64,000 nucleotides of DNA from Geobacteraceae bacterium (lineage in GTDB: Bacteria > Desulfobacterota > Desulfuromonadia > Geobacterales > Pseudopelobacteraceae), in assembly GCA_016720395.1 (NCBI GenBank), contig JADKKR010000003.1, positions 186,001-250,000 on the forward strand, read 5' to 3'. A program made the translations under genes and the position numbers. This document shows positions 7,988 through 17,399 of this stretch, piece by piece. Numbering within the stretch: position 1 is the first letter of the stretch; every line of letters starts with the position of its first letter. A model generated the notes under the pieces. The model was not told where the DNA came from. It worked only from the letters and a program-made list of their open reading frames with translations, and did no database searches.

Positions 7988-10078
7988 CTATTGCCCCTTC
8001 AAGCCACCTGCTGAAGAACCAAGGCCGAAAGCACCCATCAGGTTGAAGCTGACCGTGACGGTCTGGCTGGGGCTGGTAACGCGGCGATCCAGGTACGACA
8101 CGAGGATGCTCCAGCACTGATGCCGGTATTCAGCAGAATAGACCGACTCCAGAAAGTTGTTGCGGTCGAAAGAGTAGCGTGTGGCATAGCTGAAAATCCA
8201 GGGTTTGATGAGTCGTGTGGACAGTCTCCCCTCCAGGTACTCTACATCGTTGTGCGCCATGCGGTAACTGATGCCGGCGGTGGTGCCGCGCCTGTCATCC
8301 AGTTCCACACCGGGTGCGGCACTGGAGAGGTAGCTGCCATACACGTTGTAGCGGGCATCCAGGGTCAGTCTGGCCTGGGGATGCAGCCAGGCCTCCGATT
8401 CCAGGATCACGTCCGTCCAGGGACGTTGGGCATCGACTGTCGTCAGCAGGTCACGCCTCCCGCCGGAAATGCTGTACCCCTGCGAGAGCTTCATGCGCAT
8501 CAGGTCCCGGTATTCGCTCGTATCCCCGTTCCGGAATTTTCCTCCGAGAAAGCCGGTCACTGAAAAGTAGAGCATGTTCTGGTGAACGATACGGTCGAGT
8601 GCATCATAGGTCGGAAAGCGTGACTGGTCCTGATTGAGCGTGTATCGGTAGGATATCTCCGGTACGATCTCGTTGCGCAGTTTCTGCAGCTTCCCGCCGT
8701 TGATGTCATAGACCCTGCTGAAGGAGGTGCTCAGCCGCACTCCCGCTTCCGGCAGCAGGCTGCCGTCATTTCCATTCACCTGATTGGCGGGGGGGATGTT
8801 GTCGGTATTATAGCCCCTCAGATGGGCACCGCCGTAGGCTGATACCTGCAGGTAGCCGGGAATGCCCGTTACAAGGGTAAGTCGCGGAAATGCGTAGAGA
8901 CGCTGACCGCGGACACCGCTCTCCCGGTAGAAATTGGTGGCGCTTGAATCAAGATCGAAGTAGACAGGGCTGGAAAAGATCTGCTGGCGTACAGCAGCCA
9001 GGCCGACCTCGGGAAGGGTCTGCAGGGTGCTGTTGTTTGACGTGGCGTAATAATCCTGCGTATAGCGCAAGTTGGCTGTCAAGGCGTAGTTCTGCCAGGT
9101 TTTCAGGAAGTTGATCGTGCTGTCATCGGACTGGCGATTATAGACACCGTTTTTCTCACCATAGTCACTGAAAAACAGGCGGTCGGTCGCCATATTGATC
9201 GATGTACGCAGATTCATTTCCGGGGAAAAAATCTCGCGGTGGGATTGGGCGATAAAGCCGCGCGGGTTGTTCGTGTTCAGGTCGTAGATCAGGTAACCGC
9301 CCAGATTGCCTGTGCTGCCGCGTGAGCGCAGGTAGCGGTAGTCAAGGCCAGTGCCGACCCCGCGATTGGTCTGGATATCAAGATCAAGGGTGGCTTCCTG
9401 ACTGGGGGAAATGGACCAGTAATAGAAGATGTCAACCTCGGCCCCCTTTTTTTCGGACCAGCCGAATCGGGGAAAAAGAAAACCGGACTGGCGCTCGCGC
9501 TTGACGGGGAATACGACATACGGGAAGTAGAGAACCGGTACATCCTTGATGTAAAAGACAACATTTTTGGCCGTGCCGTATTCGTCGACGGTCATATCGA
9601 GAGTGTCGACCCCGAACTTCCAGGAGGGGACTTCTGCGTCGCAGGTGGTATACGTGCCCTGACTGGCAGAGTAATCATTCTCTCCGATGCGGGTAACGTT
9701 CTCGCCGGTGAAACGCATGTTATTCTGTTTCAGAAATATGGTGCCTTGTGCAAGCTCTCCGCGCCCGCTTTCAAGATCGAGATTTACCGATTCGCCCTGT
9801 ACGGAGTCGCCGCCCTTCCTGATCTTAACGTTGCCGGTGGCCTTAAGGACTTTCTTCGCACGGTCGTAGGTCGCGTTATCGGAGGTGAGTGTCGCCCCTT
9901 GCCACAGCAGTACAACGTGGCCATCGGCCGTAATGACGTCATCGACCTGGTTGTGATCCATGGTGTCGGCTGTGATGCGGATGCCATCATCACCCTCTGC
10001 GGCCTCATCACCCCGGGCCGGGGCTGTTGACAGGCAGAGCATGCAGAAGACGGTTATGAAAGTTCTGAATATGTTCAT
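7988..10078 (-). CDS. lptD: LPS-assembly outer-membrane protein LptD
   Basis: Inserts lipopolysaccharide into the outer leaflet of the outer membrane together with LptE. The 696-residue precursor has a signal peptide (cut near ARGDEA), an N-terminal OstA/LptA-like jellyroll (GIRITADTMDHNQ, ITADGHVVLLWQGATLTSDNATYD) and a long C-terminal beta barrel with aromatic strand ends. The motif VLYFPYVVFPVKRERQSGFLFP is typical of the family and is seen in part here. Start at 10078 gives a clean signal peptide, although the ribosome site is weak and folC ends 13 bases earlier, suggesting translational coupling. Confidence 0.92.
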   Translation of the reverse strand: MNIFRTFITVFCMLCLSTAPARGDEAAEGDDGIRITADTMDHNQVDDVITADGHVVLLWQGATLTSDNATYDRAKKVLKATGNVKIRKGGDSVQGESVNLDLESGRGELAQGTIFLKQNNMRFTGENVTRIGENDYSASQGTYTTCDAEVPSWKFGVDTLDMTVDEYGTAKNVVFYIKDVPVLYFPYVVFPVKRERQSGFLFPRFGWSEKKGAEVDIFYYWSISPSQEATLDLDIQTNRGVGTGLDYRYLRSRGSTGNLGGYLIYDLNTNNPRGFIAQSHREIFSPEMNLRTSINMATDRLFFSDYGEKNGVYNRQSDDSTINFLKTWQNYALTANLRYTQDYYATSNNSTLQTLPEVGLAAVRQQIFSSPVYFDLDSSATNFYRESGVRGQRLYAFPRLTLVTGIPGYLQVSAYGGAHLRGYNTDNIPPANQVNGNDGSLLPEAGVRLSTSFSRVYDINGGKLQKLRNEIVPEISYRYTLNQDQSRFPTYDALDRIVHQNMLYFSVTGFLGGKFRNGDTSEYRDLMRMKLSQGYSISGGRRDLLTTVDAQRPWTDVILESEAWLHPQARLTLDARYNVYGSYLSSAAPGVELDDRRGTTAGISYRMAHNDVEYLEGRLSTRLIKPWIFSYATRYSFDRNNFLESVYSAEYRHQCWSILVSYLDRRVTSPSQTVTVSFNLMGAFGLGSSAGGLKGQ

Positions 10079-10091
10079 CGGCTGCGTACTG

Positions 10092-11369
10092 TTATCCCCG
10101 TATTCCGTTAAATTCAGCTCCCGCCAGCCAGGCCTTCGCCTCCCCGACCGTGAAGAGCGAGCCGCATACAAGAATCAGGTCATCGGCCTGTGCATCACGC
10201 TGTGCGGACCGGATTCCGTTGCAGACACTTCCGCAGGCGATGGCCGGTATCCCGAAACCTGTTATGATTGTGGAGAGTTTTACGTCATCCATGGCGCGAT
10301 CTAGTGCCGGGGAGACACAATAACATGTAGCAGCCAGTGGAGCCAGCGCAGAAACTATTTCACTGACATCTTTGTCGGCCATGGTGCCTATGACCATAAG
10401 CAGCTTACGATAGGGGTATGTCGTCAATGATTCAGACAAAGCCAGGGCACCGGCCCGGTTATGGGCTCCATCCAGCAGCAGGGGAGGATTCCCCGGAACT
10501 GTCTCCATGCGGCCCGGCCAATACGCGGCAGAAATGCCGTCCCTCAGTACCTGGTCCGGCAGATTGATGCCGAGAGAGACCAGCACCTCGGCTGCAGCCA
10601 GGGCCAGGGCAGCGTTATCTGCCTGATACCTTCCGGGGATGCCGGGAGCAAGTCCCGTCAGGAGTGTCTGAATTCCCGTGTAATCGAGCCTGCCATGGCT
10701 GCTCCAGCTCGCAGAGAATGACGTCCCGGCCCGGAACAGGCGATACCTCTCCTGCTGCAGGCAGTCGGACAAGGCCTTGTGCACCTCCGCGGCCTGGTGC
10801 CCGATAATGACAGGTGTATCCGGTTCAGCGATGCCGGCCTTTTCCGCAGCGATCTTCTCCAGCGTCTCGCCGAGATATTCACAATGATCCCGTGAAATGG
10901 AAGTGATGACCGTCATTATGCCCGGCAGGGCGGCCGTTGCGTCGGAACGTCCGCCCATACCGGCCTCCATGATGGCGATCTCCACCTGCTCTTCTGAAAA
11001 ATAGAGGGCCGCCAGAGCGGTGACAATCTCGAAAAATGTAGCTTCTTCAGGGGCGGCCGACAGGACGGTGCCAAGAAGAGAATCAAGTCTCGTTTGTGAC
11101 ACCTCGCGCCCGTCTATTCGGAAGCGCTCGGAAAAACTGACCAGGTGGGGAGAGGTAAACAGTGCGGTGCGCAGACCGGAGGTGGTCAGGATGCTGGCGA
11201 GGAAGGCAGATGTGGATCCTTTGCCGTTGGTGCCTACAACGTGGATGCTGCGGAATGTCCGCTCGGGATTTCCGAGGCGGTCGAGCAGGAGGCGGACCCT
11301 TTCGACGCCGGGGCGTATGCCGAAGCGCCGGCGAGCGTAGAGTTTCTCCAGTGTCCCGCCTAAGGGCAT
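10092..11369 (-). CDS. folC: Bifunctional dihydrofolate / folylpolyglutamate synthase FolC
   Basis: Adds glutamate to dihydropteroate or tetrahydrofolate with ATP in the cytoplasm. The 425-residue protein has the Mur-ligase-like P-loop GTNGKGST near residue 47, FTSPHLVSFSERF (folate loop), MEAGMGGRSDATAAL and LDGAHNRAGA. It starts 3 bases after the accD stop and is followed 13 bases later by lptD. The order accD-folC-lptD points to one operon. Confidence 0.95.
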   Translation of the reverse strand: MPLGGTLEKLYARRRFGIRPGVERVRLLLDRLGNPERTFRSIHVVGTNGKGSTSAFLASILTTSGLRTALFTSPHLVSFSERFRIDGREVSQTRLDSLLGTVLSAAPEEATFFEIVTALAALYFSEEQVEIAIMEAGMGGRSDATAALPGIMTVITSISRDHCEYLGETLEKIAAEKAGIAEPDTPVIIGHQAAEVHKALSDCLQQERYRLFRAGTSFSASWSSHGRLDYTGIQTLLTGLAPGIPGRYQADNAALALAAAEVLVSLGINLPDQVLRDGISAAYWPGRMETVPGNPPLLLDGAHNRAGALALSESLTTYPYRKLLMVIGTMADKDVSEIVSALAPLAATCYCVSPALDRAMDDVKLSTIITGFGIPAIACGSVCNGIRSAQRDAQADDLILVCGSLFTVGEAKAWLAGAEFNGIRG

Positions 11370-11372
11370 CTC

Positions 11373-12227
11373 TCAGGCCGCAGAGCGACTGAGCATTTTC
11401 AGGATGGAGCCTATTTTCTGCCGCATTTCCGCACGGGGGATGATGGCGTCAACCATGCCGTGGTCGAGCAGGTATTCCGCCCGCTGGAAGCCTTCGGGCA
11501 GTTTCTGGCGGATTGTCTGTTCAATGACGCGTGGGCCGGCAAAGCCGATCAGGGCTTTGGGCTCGGCAATGTTGATGTCTCCCAGCATGGCAAAACTGGC
11601 GGTGACGCCGCCGGTTGTAGGGTCGGTAAGTATGGATATGAAGGGCAGTCCGGCCTGTTTCAGCTTGGCAAGCGCCGCAGAGGTTTTGGCCATCTGCATC
11701 AGGGAGAGGATACTTTCCTGCATGCGCGCTCCCCCCGATGCCGAGATGATAATTGCCGGCTGTCGTTTTTCCAGGGCGCGCTCGATGGAGCGGGTTATCT
11801 TTTCGCCGACCACGCTGCCCATACTGCCTCCCATAAAGGAAAAATCAAAACAGGCGACCTGAACGGCGGTTCCCTCGATGGCACCCTCTACACAGATGAC
11901 CGCATCCTTGGAGCCCCCCTTGGCCAGGGCTGCGTTGATTCTCTCCTGATAACTCTTGGCGTCCTTGAATTCCAGGAAGTCTACCGATGTGACATTGGCG
12001 TCGAATTCCTGCCAGACACCCCCGTCCAGGAGTACCTCAAGGCGCCTGCGGGCTGAGATGCGGTAGTGGAAGCCGCACTTGGGACAGACGTTCAGGTTGG
12101 CATCGATATCCTTGCCGAGAATCGTATCGGAACATCCCTGGCATTTTATCCACATCCCCTCGGGCACTTTGATCTTCTTGCCGCCGGATTTTTCTATGCC
12201 TGCCTTTTCTTTATTAAACCAGCTCAT
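11373..12227 (-). CDS. accD: Acetyl-CoA carboxylase carboxyltransferase beta subunit
   Basis: Moves the carboxyl group from carboxybiotin to acetyl-CoA to give malonyl-CoA, the first step of fatty-acid synthesis. The 284-residue protein has the N-terminal zinc ribbon (CQGC near residue 29 and CPKC near 48) and the crotonase-like core (SFMGGSMGSVVGEKI, ISASGGARMQE, TDPTTGGVTASFAMLGD). A good ribosome site (GAGGT) precedes the ATG at 12227. The accD-folC pairing is common in bacteria. Confidence 0.97.
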   Translation of the reverse strand: MSWFNKEKAGIEKSGGKKIKVPEGMWIKCQGCSDTILGKDIDANLNVCPKCGFHYRISARRRLEVLLDGGVWQEFDANVTSVDFLEFKDAKSYQERINAALAKGGSKDAVICVEGAIEGTAVQVACFDFSFMGGSMGSVVGEKITRSIERALEKRQPAIIISASGGARMQESILSLMQMAKTSAALAKLKQAGLPFISILTDPTTGGVTASFAMLGDINIAEPKALIGFAGPRVIEQTIRQKLPEGFQRAEYLLDHGMVDAIIPRAEMRQKIGSILKMLSRSAA

Positions 12228-12318
12228 TGGCGGACCTCGTGATATTTAGTGTCGCTCAAAAAAATTAACGAAAGTGAAGTTGCTTGGTATCAGAAACTAC
12301 CGCAGGTGTCAAGCCTGA

Positions 12319-13116
12319 TCAGTTCAAGGAGATGGCCTGTTTGAGCGCTTTAACAAAGTCTTTCAGCTCGTGCCTCAATTGCGGACCTGAGTGCTGCTGA
12401 AAGAGCTTGACAATGGCACTGCCGACGACGACACCATCGGCAAGGGCGGCTACGCTGGCCGCCTGGTCCGGCGTCGAAATGCCAAAGCCGGCCATGATCG
12501 GAAGTGCGACATGGTCTTTTATCCGGGCCAGTTCACTTTTCAGGGTCTCGGAGACCTCCTGCCGTGCACCGGTAACCCCGGTTACCGTCACATAATAGAT
12601 AAACCCCCGGCCCAGTCTGTTTACCGTGGCAATGCGTGATGCATCGGATGTGGGTGTCAGAAGGAAGATGACATTCAAGCCGTGGCGTGTGGCGGATCGA
12701 AGGAAGTCATCCGATTCTTCAGGAGGCATGTCAACCAGGAGCACACCATCGACACCCGCCTGAGCGGCATCATGACTGAAGCGTTCGTAGCCGTATGCAT
12801 GAACCGGGTTGAGATAGCCCATCAGGATGATGGGAATCCGGGACGATTTCCGTACAGTTCTGACGGTTTCCAGGATGCCGGTCAGGGTCGTGCCGGCTGC
12901 AAGAGCCCGTTCGGAAGAAAGCTGGATGGTCGGCCCATCGGCCATCGGGTCCGAGAACGGTACGCCGAGTTCGATGATATCTGCACCCGCATCTTCAAGA
13001 AGAAGGATCATCTCCTCTGTCGTAGCCAGATCGGGGTCCCCGGCTGTGATAAAGGTCACCAGGGCTTTCCGGTTGTTTTTTTTCAGTGCCGCAAGGCACG
13101 GGGATAGTCTGTTCAT
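12319..13116 (-). CDS. trpA: Tryptophan synthase alpha chain
   Basis: Cleaves indole-3-glycerol phosphate to indole and glyceraldehyde 3-phosphate, passing indole to TrpB. The 265-residue TIM barrel shows the catalytic Glu in DIIELGVPFSDPMADGP and the catalytic Asp in GVLLVDMPPEE, plus the phosphate loop GFGIST. It precedes accD, 91 bases apart. trpB is not in the window, so the trp genes are probably upstream of the chemoreceptor gene or elsewhere. Confidence 0.97.
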   Translation of the reverse strand: MNRLSPCLAALKKNNRKALVTFITAGDPDLATTEEMILLLEDAGADIIELGVPFSDPMADGPTIQLSSERALAAGTTLTGILETVRTVRKSSRIPIILMGYLNPVHAYGYERFSHDAAQAGVDGVLLVDMPPEESDDFLRSATRHGLNVIFLLTPTSDASRIATVNRLGRGFIYYVTVTGVTGARQEVSETLKSELARIKDHVALPIMAGFGISTPDQAASVAALADGVVVGSAIVKLFQQHSGPQLRHELKDFVKALKQAISLN

Positions 13117-13142
13117 AAATGCCTGTCTCCGGAGTCCGGCGC

Positions 13143-15302
13143 CTAAATCTTGAAGCCCGACATCTCTTTTTCCAGTAGTTCAATCTGCCGGGAAAGCCCG
13201 CTGATAGAACTTTCCATGACGGTAGTAGCCTCGCTGTTGGCGGCGGTCGCTGCCTGGATATTCACGACCGCTTTGGAGATCATGGCGCTGCTCTGCGACT
13301 GGGAGCCGCTGGCTAGGCGGATCTGGTCGATCATGGTAGCGGCATCCTCAGTGGCGCGTGCAATCAGGCTGCTGGTGTGACTCTGCTCTCGTGTCGATGT
13401 GCGTACGTGGTTGGTAAGGTCTTTCATCCGTTCGACCGCCATCGTAATCAGTTCACTGCCGCGGGTGTGTTCACGGGCTGAACCGGCGATGTGCCCTACC
13501 ATCTCTTCGACGCTCTCCATGGCCTCTTTGATGCTCTGGCTCCCATGGGCCTGCTCAACCGTGGCGCGGGCGATTTCGCGGACCTGGATGCTGGCCCGCT
13601 GAACCCCGCTGACGATCTTTTCCAGGGCAACCCCGGAATGCTGGGAGCGCCGTTCACCTTCCGTGATGCTGGCTTCGGCCAGGCTGATGGCATTCACGGC
13701 CCGGCGGGTTTCCTCCTGCACGCCATTAATCACGGAGGCAATCTCACGGGTCGAGCTGCTGGTGCGTTCAGCAAGTTCGCGTATTTCATCTGCGACCACA
13801 GCAAAGCCTTTGCCGTGCTCACCGGACTGCGCAGCGATGATGGCTGCATTAAGAGCCAGCAGGCTGGTCTGTTCGGCCACTTCATCGATCACCGACAGGA
13901 TGGTGCCGATGTCATTGGCCCGCAGCGACAAGGTTTCAATAACTTCGGCTGTAATGCGCGACGAGTTGCGGATGGCCTGCATGCCGGCAATGGCATCTTC
14001 TACTGCAAGCTTTCCCGTTACGGCGTCTTTTTTGACACCTTCCGTGATAGCTGAGGTCTCCAGGGCGTTTTTCTCTACCTGCTTGATGGTTGCGTCCATC
14101 TCGATAATGGACGATGCCGTTGTACTGGATGCCTCCAGCAGGTTAATGATGCTGGTACCGATCTCCTTGATAGAGGCAGTTATCTCGATGATGGATGAGC
14201 TTACTTCGTCAACCGAATCCCCGAGTTTGTCGGCGCTTATGGCTACTTCTTCGACACTGGACGCCATCTGGAGGATAGAGGCTGATGTCTCGGAAGCAGA
14301 TGCGGCGAGTTTGTCAACTCGCTCTGATACCTCGTGCACCGAGGTGTTGATATGGCCCACGGCCCGGGATGTTTCACCGACAGCAACTTCCTGGAGGTGT
14401 GCTGAGCCGACCAGTTTGTGAACGGCTTTTTCAATACTGTTGTCAATGGAAATGAGTACACCGGAGGCGGAGCTGACCCGGGATACCATGCTGTGCAGGT
14501 TGCTGGCCATGGTGTTCATTGCGGCGGCAAGGTCCGCTGCTTCTCCCCCGCCAGTCACGGTCAGACGGGCGTCAAGCTTTCCGTCGGCCACGGTACGGGC
14601 AAACTCGACACAGGCACGAAGCGGTCTGGTGATTGAGGTGGTGATACGGTACGAGAGCAGGATAATGATAAGCATGGCCAGCAGGGTTACCGTGCCTGCG
14701 GCGATGGTTTTTGTCTCGATGCTTGCTGCCACCTGTTCTTCGGTCTGCTTGACATCCTTGTGAAGTATGTCGACCATTCGAGTAACGGCCGTGCTGAAGG
14801 TCTCGAAGCGCTCAGCCTGTATACCGCTCATCAGGAGGTTTGCTTTCCGGATATCTCCCCTGCTCACGGCGGGCAACAGTTCTTCCAGCAGCGTTTTCTT
14901 GTATTCTATCCAGATAGTCTGAGCTTTGTCGACGGCTTCCCGTTTCTGAGGCGATTCTATGGATTCGAGCACGATTCCAAAATTAAGCTCGATGTCGCTT
15001 GTCAGGTTATTGATAGTGGCTACAATCTTCTTTGCCGCATCAGGATCTGTTGCGAGTGTAACCTTCTGCATTTCATTGTTGATTTGAAACAGGTCGGATT
15101 TGAGCAGAGCAATGCTTTCGAGGGCATCTTTGTTGTCTTCGATGATCTTATAGGAATGGCCGCCGATCCTGGCCTCATTCAGCAGGATCATGCTTGCGAC
15201 AACCACGACAAGGATACCGGTGAATGCTGCCGCAGAGAGCAGGAGCATTTTTGAGCGCAAGCTGAATCCCGTGGCACTGTCCTGAGTCAGGGATGTCTTC
15301 AC
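13143..15302 (-). CDS. Methyl-accepting chemotaxis protein
   Basis: A 719-residue transmembrane chemoreceptor: helix about 17-41, a mostly helical periplasmic sensor about 42-190 (probably a four-helix bundle), second helix about 193-215, HAMP about 216-270, then a long cytoplasmic coiled coil with the conserved hairpin tip GFAVVADEIRELAERTSSSTREI near residue 500. No CheR-docking pentapeptide is seen at the C terminus. The start is a GTG at 15302 preceded by AAGGAG at good spacing, and a TATAGT -10-like box lies about 40 bases upstream. Ligand unknown. No chemotaxis genes are adjacent. Confidence 0.95.
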   Translation of the reverse strand: MKTSLTQDSATGFSLRSKMLLLSAAAFTGILVVVVASMILLNEARIGGHSYKIIEDNKDALESIALLKSDLFQINNEMQKVTLATDPDAAKKIVATINNLTSDIELNFGIVLESIESPQKREAVDKAQTIWIEYKKTLLEELLPAVSRGDIRKANLLMSGIQAERFETFSTAVTRMVDILHKDVKQTEEQVAASIETKTIAAGTVTLLAMLIIILLSYRITTSITRPLRACVEFARTVADGKLDARLTVTGGGEAADLAAAMNTMASNLHSMVSRVSSASGVLISIDNSIEKAVHKLVGSAHLQEVAVGETSRAVGHINTSVHEVSERVDKLAASASETSASILQMASSVEEVAISADKLGDSVDEVSSSIIEITASIKEIGTSIINLLEASSTTASSIIEMDATIKQVEKNALETSAITEGVKKDAVTGKLAVEDAIAGMQAIRNSSRITAEVIETLSLRANDIGTILSVIDEVAEQTSLLALNAAIIAAQSGEHGKGFAVVADEIRELAERTSSSTREIASVINGVQEETRRAVNAISLAEASITEGERRSQHSGVALEKIVSGVQRASIQVREIARATVEQAHGSQSIKEAMESVEEMVGHIAGSAREHTRGSELITMAVERMKDLTNHVRTSTREQSHTSSLIARATEDAATMIDQIRLASGSQSQSSAMISKAVVNIQAATAANSEATTVMESSISGLSRQIELLEKEMSGFKI

Positions 15303-15374
15303 TGGGCAACTCCTTGTGAATCGTCAATAAGGCTGGCAAAGCCGAAAAACTATAGCAGAGCGGCAGCTTTCATA

Positions 15375-15912
15375 TCAAGCAAAAAGACCCTGTTCCGCGG
15401 TTCGGCGAATGCCCCGCAGGGTATTTCTCAGGCTGTTGAGTATGGCAGAAGGATGGTACTGTTCGGGCATGGGCAGCACGGCAGCTTTTTGCACTGCTCT
15501 GTCCCGTTCACCCAGCGGGGCCTTCAGGCGCAGCGTGCTGTTCAACACGTGGGGAATAGCGTGCGTGTCGGGGTACGATTGATGATTTCAAGCAGGTCGG
15601 CGTTCTTCAGGCTGACCGGAAGCCGCATATCGGTCTCTGTGCCGGCGGGAAACAGGGTCGTGCCCTGCATCCCGCCGGTCGACAGAGGCAGGTCCCGTAC
15701 TTGCAGGTCTTACGTGTATTCCGGGAGCGAAAGGTCAAAGGGGTTTGGATTACTGACACCCAGGCGGAACTCAATGTTGATCCCGGATGTGTCAAGGCCG
15801 GTCACGCGTGCCTCTTTACGTGCTATGACCGGCGTTTGAATGAGTGAGGCACATCCTGTAAGCATCAGTAAGGCCAGCGGGAAGGCTGCTGTGAGCTTTA
15901 ATGCAGGCTCAT
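15375..15912 (-). pseudogene. Decayed LEA14/WHy-domain lipoprotein gene
   Basis: On the minus strand a lipoprotein can be read only by skipping lesions. The ATG at 15912 overlaps the stop of the transglycosylase gene by one base, but that frame stops after four codons. Shifting by one base gives a signal peptide with lipobox LTGC, then GLDTSGINIEFRLGVSNPNPFDLSLPEYT, typical of LEA type 2 / WHy proteins. An in-frame TAA follows at 15710-15712, then more of the domain, then a second frameshift near 15545-15570 that restores a C-terminal part (NSTLRLKAPLGERD) ending at 15375. Two frameshifts plus one stop codon argue for a pseudogene, though sequencing error could explain single lesions. Confidence 0.75.
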
Positions 15913-16559
15913 CAGCGCGTCCTGGTCCCGGAATCGCTCATGGCCACCAACTCGGATTGAGGTCCCAATGAGTTCATCATCTCCTGGCGGACAAGACGAA
16001 TCTTCTTCAGGTAGGCGTCTGCCTGGGGGCCCTGGCCACAATACAATTTCTTGGCCCGCTCCAGATTGCCCTGGGCCATGGTGAGTTTGGTAAACAGTTC
16101 ACGAACGGCAGCCTCGGCGCATTTTTCATCATTTTTCATATCTGCGGGCGAATAGCCGTGGCTCTTGGCGCGACGCGGCATAAGCTGCCAGACACCCAGT
16201 GCTCCCTTGCTGGATACTGAAACGGCAGAAAGCTTATGACCTCCTGTTTCAGCCAGGGCAATCTCGGCAAGGTCAAACGGCATGAACGGCGTGCCGAGGG
16301 TTTTGGTGAAGCAGAGGGCAGCCAGTTGGCGCGAACGGAGGGGGGTGGTGCGGCGGGCAAAAGCGGCTTCAATGGCGGTTACCTGGCGCTTGCGCTCACC
16401 CATGGAGATTCCTTTCTCCAGGAAGGCCTTGATCTCGCGATCAAGGGGCGTTTCTGCCGAAACGGTGGCTGTTGGAGCCAGCTCCGCTGTCTTAATTACG
16501 GCATTTTCACATGCTGTCAACATCAGCACGCATGTCAGACACAGTAGTTGTTTTCGCAT
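15912..16559 (-). CDS. Transglycosylase SLT-like lipoprotein
   Basis: A 215-residue exported lipoprotein (lipobox LTAC near residue 17) with a lytic-transglycosylase-like core: AEIALAETGGHKLSAV corresponds to the catalytic Glu region, and SSKGALGVWQLMPRRA to the GxxGLMQLMP motif. It would cleave peptidoglycan glycan strands, but the core is short and the Glu context is altered, so activity is uncertain. The ribosome site is weak. The stop overlaps the start of the decayed lipoprotein gene, so the two once formed an operon. Confidence 0.75.
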   Translation of the reverse strand: MRKQLLCLTCVLMLTACENAVIKTAELAPTATVSAETPLDREIKAFLEKGISMGERKRQVTAIEAAFARRTTPLRSRQLAALCFTKTLGTPFMPFDLAEIALAETGGHKLSAVSVSSKGALGVWQLMPRRAKSHGYSPADMKNDEKCAEAAVRELFTKLTMAQGNLERAKKLYCGQGPQADAYLKKIRLVRQEMMNSLGPQSELVAMSDSGTRTR

Positions 16560-16653
16560 AAGTAAGAGTGGGGTCGGTTGTGGGGGCTTTGCCGGACCGG
16601 CGCGAGCGCCAGGTGATTACGTGAGATGAATCCGGCTGGATACTCCTTTCATG

Positions 16654-16695
16654 GGGGATACCCCTAAAAAGCCAAAGTCCCGGTTGACCGAGACT
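16654..16695 (-). promoter_or_regulatory. Two small hairpins upstream of the transglycosylase gene
   Basis: On the minus strand an eight-base-pair stem with one G-U pair and a four-base loop (16676-16695) is followed shortly by five T residues (16670-16666), then by a GGGG/CCCC mini-hairpin (16654-16664). This could be the terminator of the Rrf2 gene or an attenuator-like leader. The rest of the 16560-16824 gap shows nothing clear. I tested it against known riboswitch cores by eye and found no match. Confidence 0.35.
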
Positions 16696-16824
16696 CTGAA
16701 GGGGGTGATTACGTTGGGAGCAGTTCTACAGCAGTTTGTTTGCGATGTCAAGCTTTTGGGGCTAATATACTTAAAAAACAGTGTGTTATGCTTCTTAATG
16801 GCACGGGGAGGCTAACGTCTATGC

Positions 16825-17229
16825 CTACCGTTGGGCAAGTTTCTGCAGCGTCACGCTGTTCAATATATCTCGCACCTGCTGCTGCACATCAACCCAGACA
16901 GGATGGACATTGCAGGATGTGTCACGAGGACATTCCCCCTCCTTTATGACGCATCTGTTGGGAGTGATCGGGCCTTCCACCGCTTCGACCACCTCGAGCA
17001 GAGTAATCCTGTCCGGTGTCCGGCCGAGGACGAAACCTCCACCGGTGCCGCGATATGATTTCACCAGACCGATCTTGCTGAACTGCTGAAATATTTTTGC
17101 AAGAAATGTCGGAGGGACATCTACGGCCGCTGCAATATCACTCAACAGGCAGACCTGTTCGGGGGGGCGGGATGCCAGGAAAACTATCCCGCGGATTGCA
17201 TATTCGCCCTTGCGTGTAAGCTCCATCAT
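16825..17229 (-). CDS. Rrf2-family transcriptional regulator with a three-Cys cluster site
   Basis: A 134-residue winged-helix regulator (MELTRKGEYAIRGIVFLA, the Rrf2 N terminus) with recognition region DVPPTFLAKIFQQFSKIGLVKSYRGTGGGF and three conserved cysteines near residues 94, 101 and 107 (spacing C-x6-C-x5-C), the usual ligands of an Fe-S cluster in IscR- and NsrR-like members. It likely senses Fe-S status, redox state or NO. I chose the ATG at 17229 (AGGGG 8 bases upstream). No isc or suf genes are adjacent, so its targets are elsewhere. A perfect palindrome lies 90 bases upstream. Confidence 0.88.
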   Translation of the reverse strand: MMELTRKGEYAIRGIVFLASRPPEQVCLLSDIAAAVDVPPTFLAKIFQQFSKIGLVKSYRGTGGGFVLGRTPDRITLLEVVEAVEGPITPNRCVIKEGECPRDTSCNVHPVWVDVQQQVRDILNSVTLQKLAQR

Positions 17230-17318
17230 GTGCAAAACCCCTAAACCTGCCAAAGAGGATACGTACGTTGGCGAAGCTGTATTCCATAATGAAAATGGAA
17301 AAAAGCCTCTAACGCACT

Positions 17319-17341
17319 AAAAAGACATTATAAGTCTTTTT
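17319..17341. promoter_or_regulatory. Palindrome at the rrf2 promoter, candidate operator
   Basis: AAAAAGAC (17319-17326) and GTCTTTTT (17334-17341) form a perfect 8-base inverted repeat with a 7-base spacer. On the minus strand the spacer contains TATAAT, and a TTGACA lies 19 bases upstream of the palindrome at 17366-17361, so it overlaps the probable promoter. Autoregulation is an inference. It could instead be a weak AT-rich terminator for pfkA. Confidence 0.45.
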
Positions 17342-17399
17342 TATGGGTTCTACAGGGTTTTGTCAACATAATTGTGTAGCAAGTTATGCTGAACCGGTT

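Noticed and set aside
16600..16740. Cyclic dinucleotide (GEMM-type) riboswitch
   Set aside because: The conserved GACGCAAAGCC core is absent; only short hairpins are seen.
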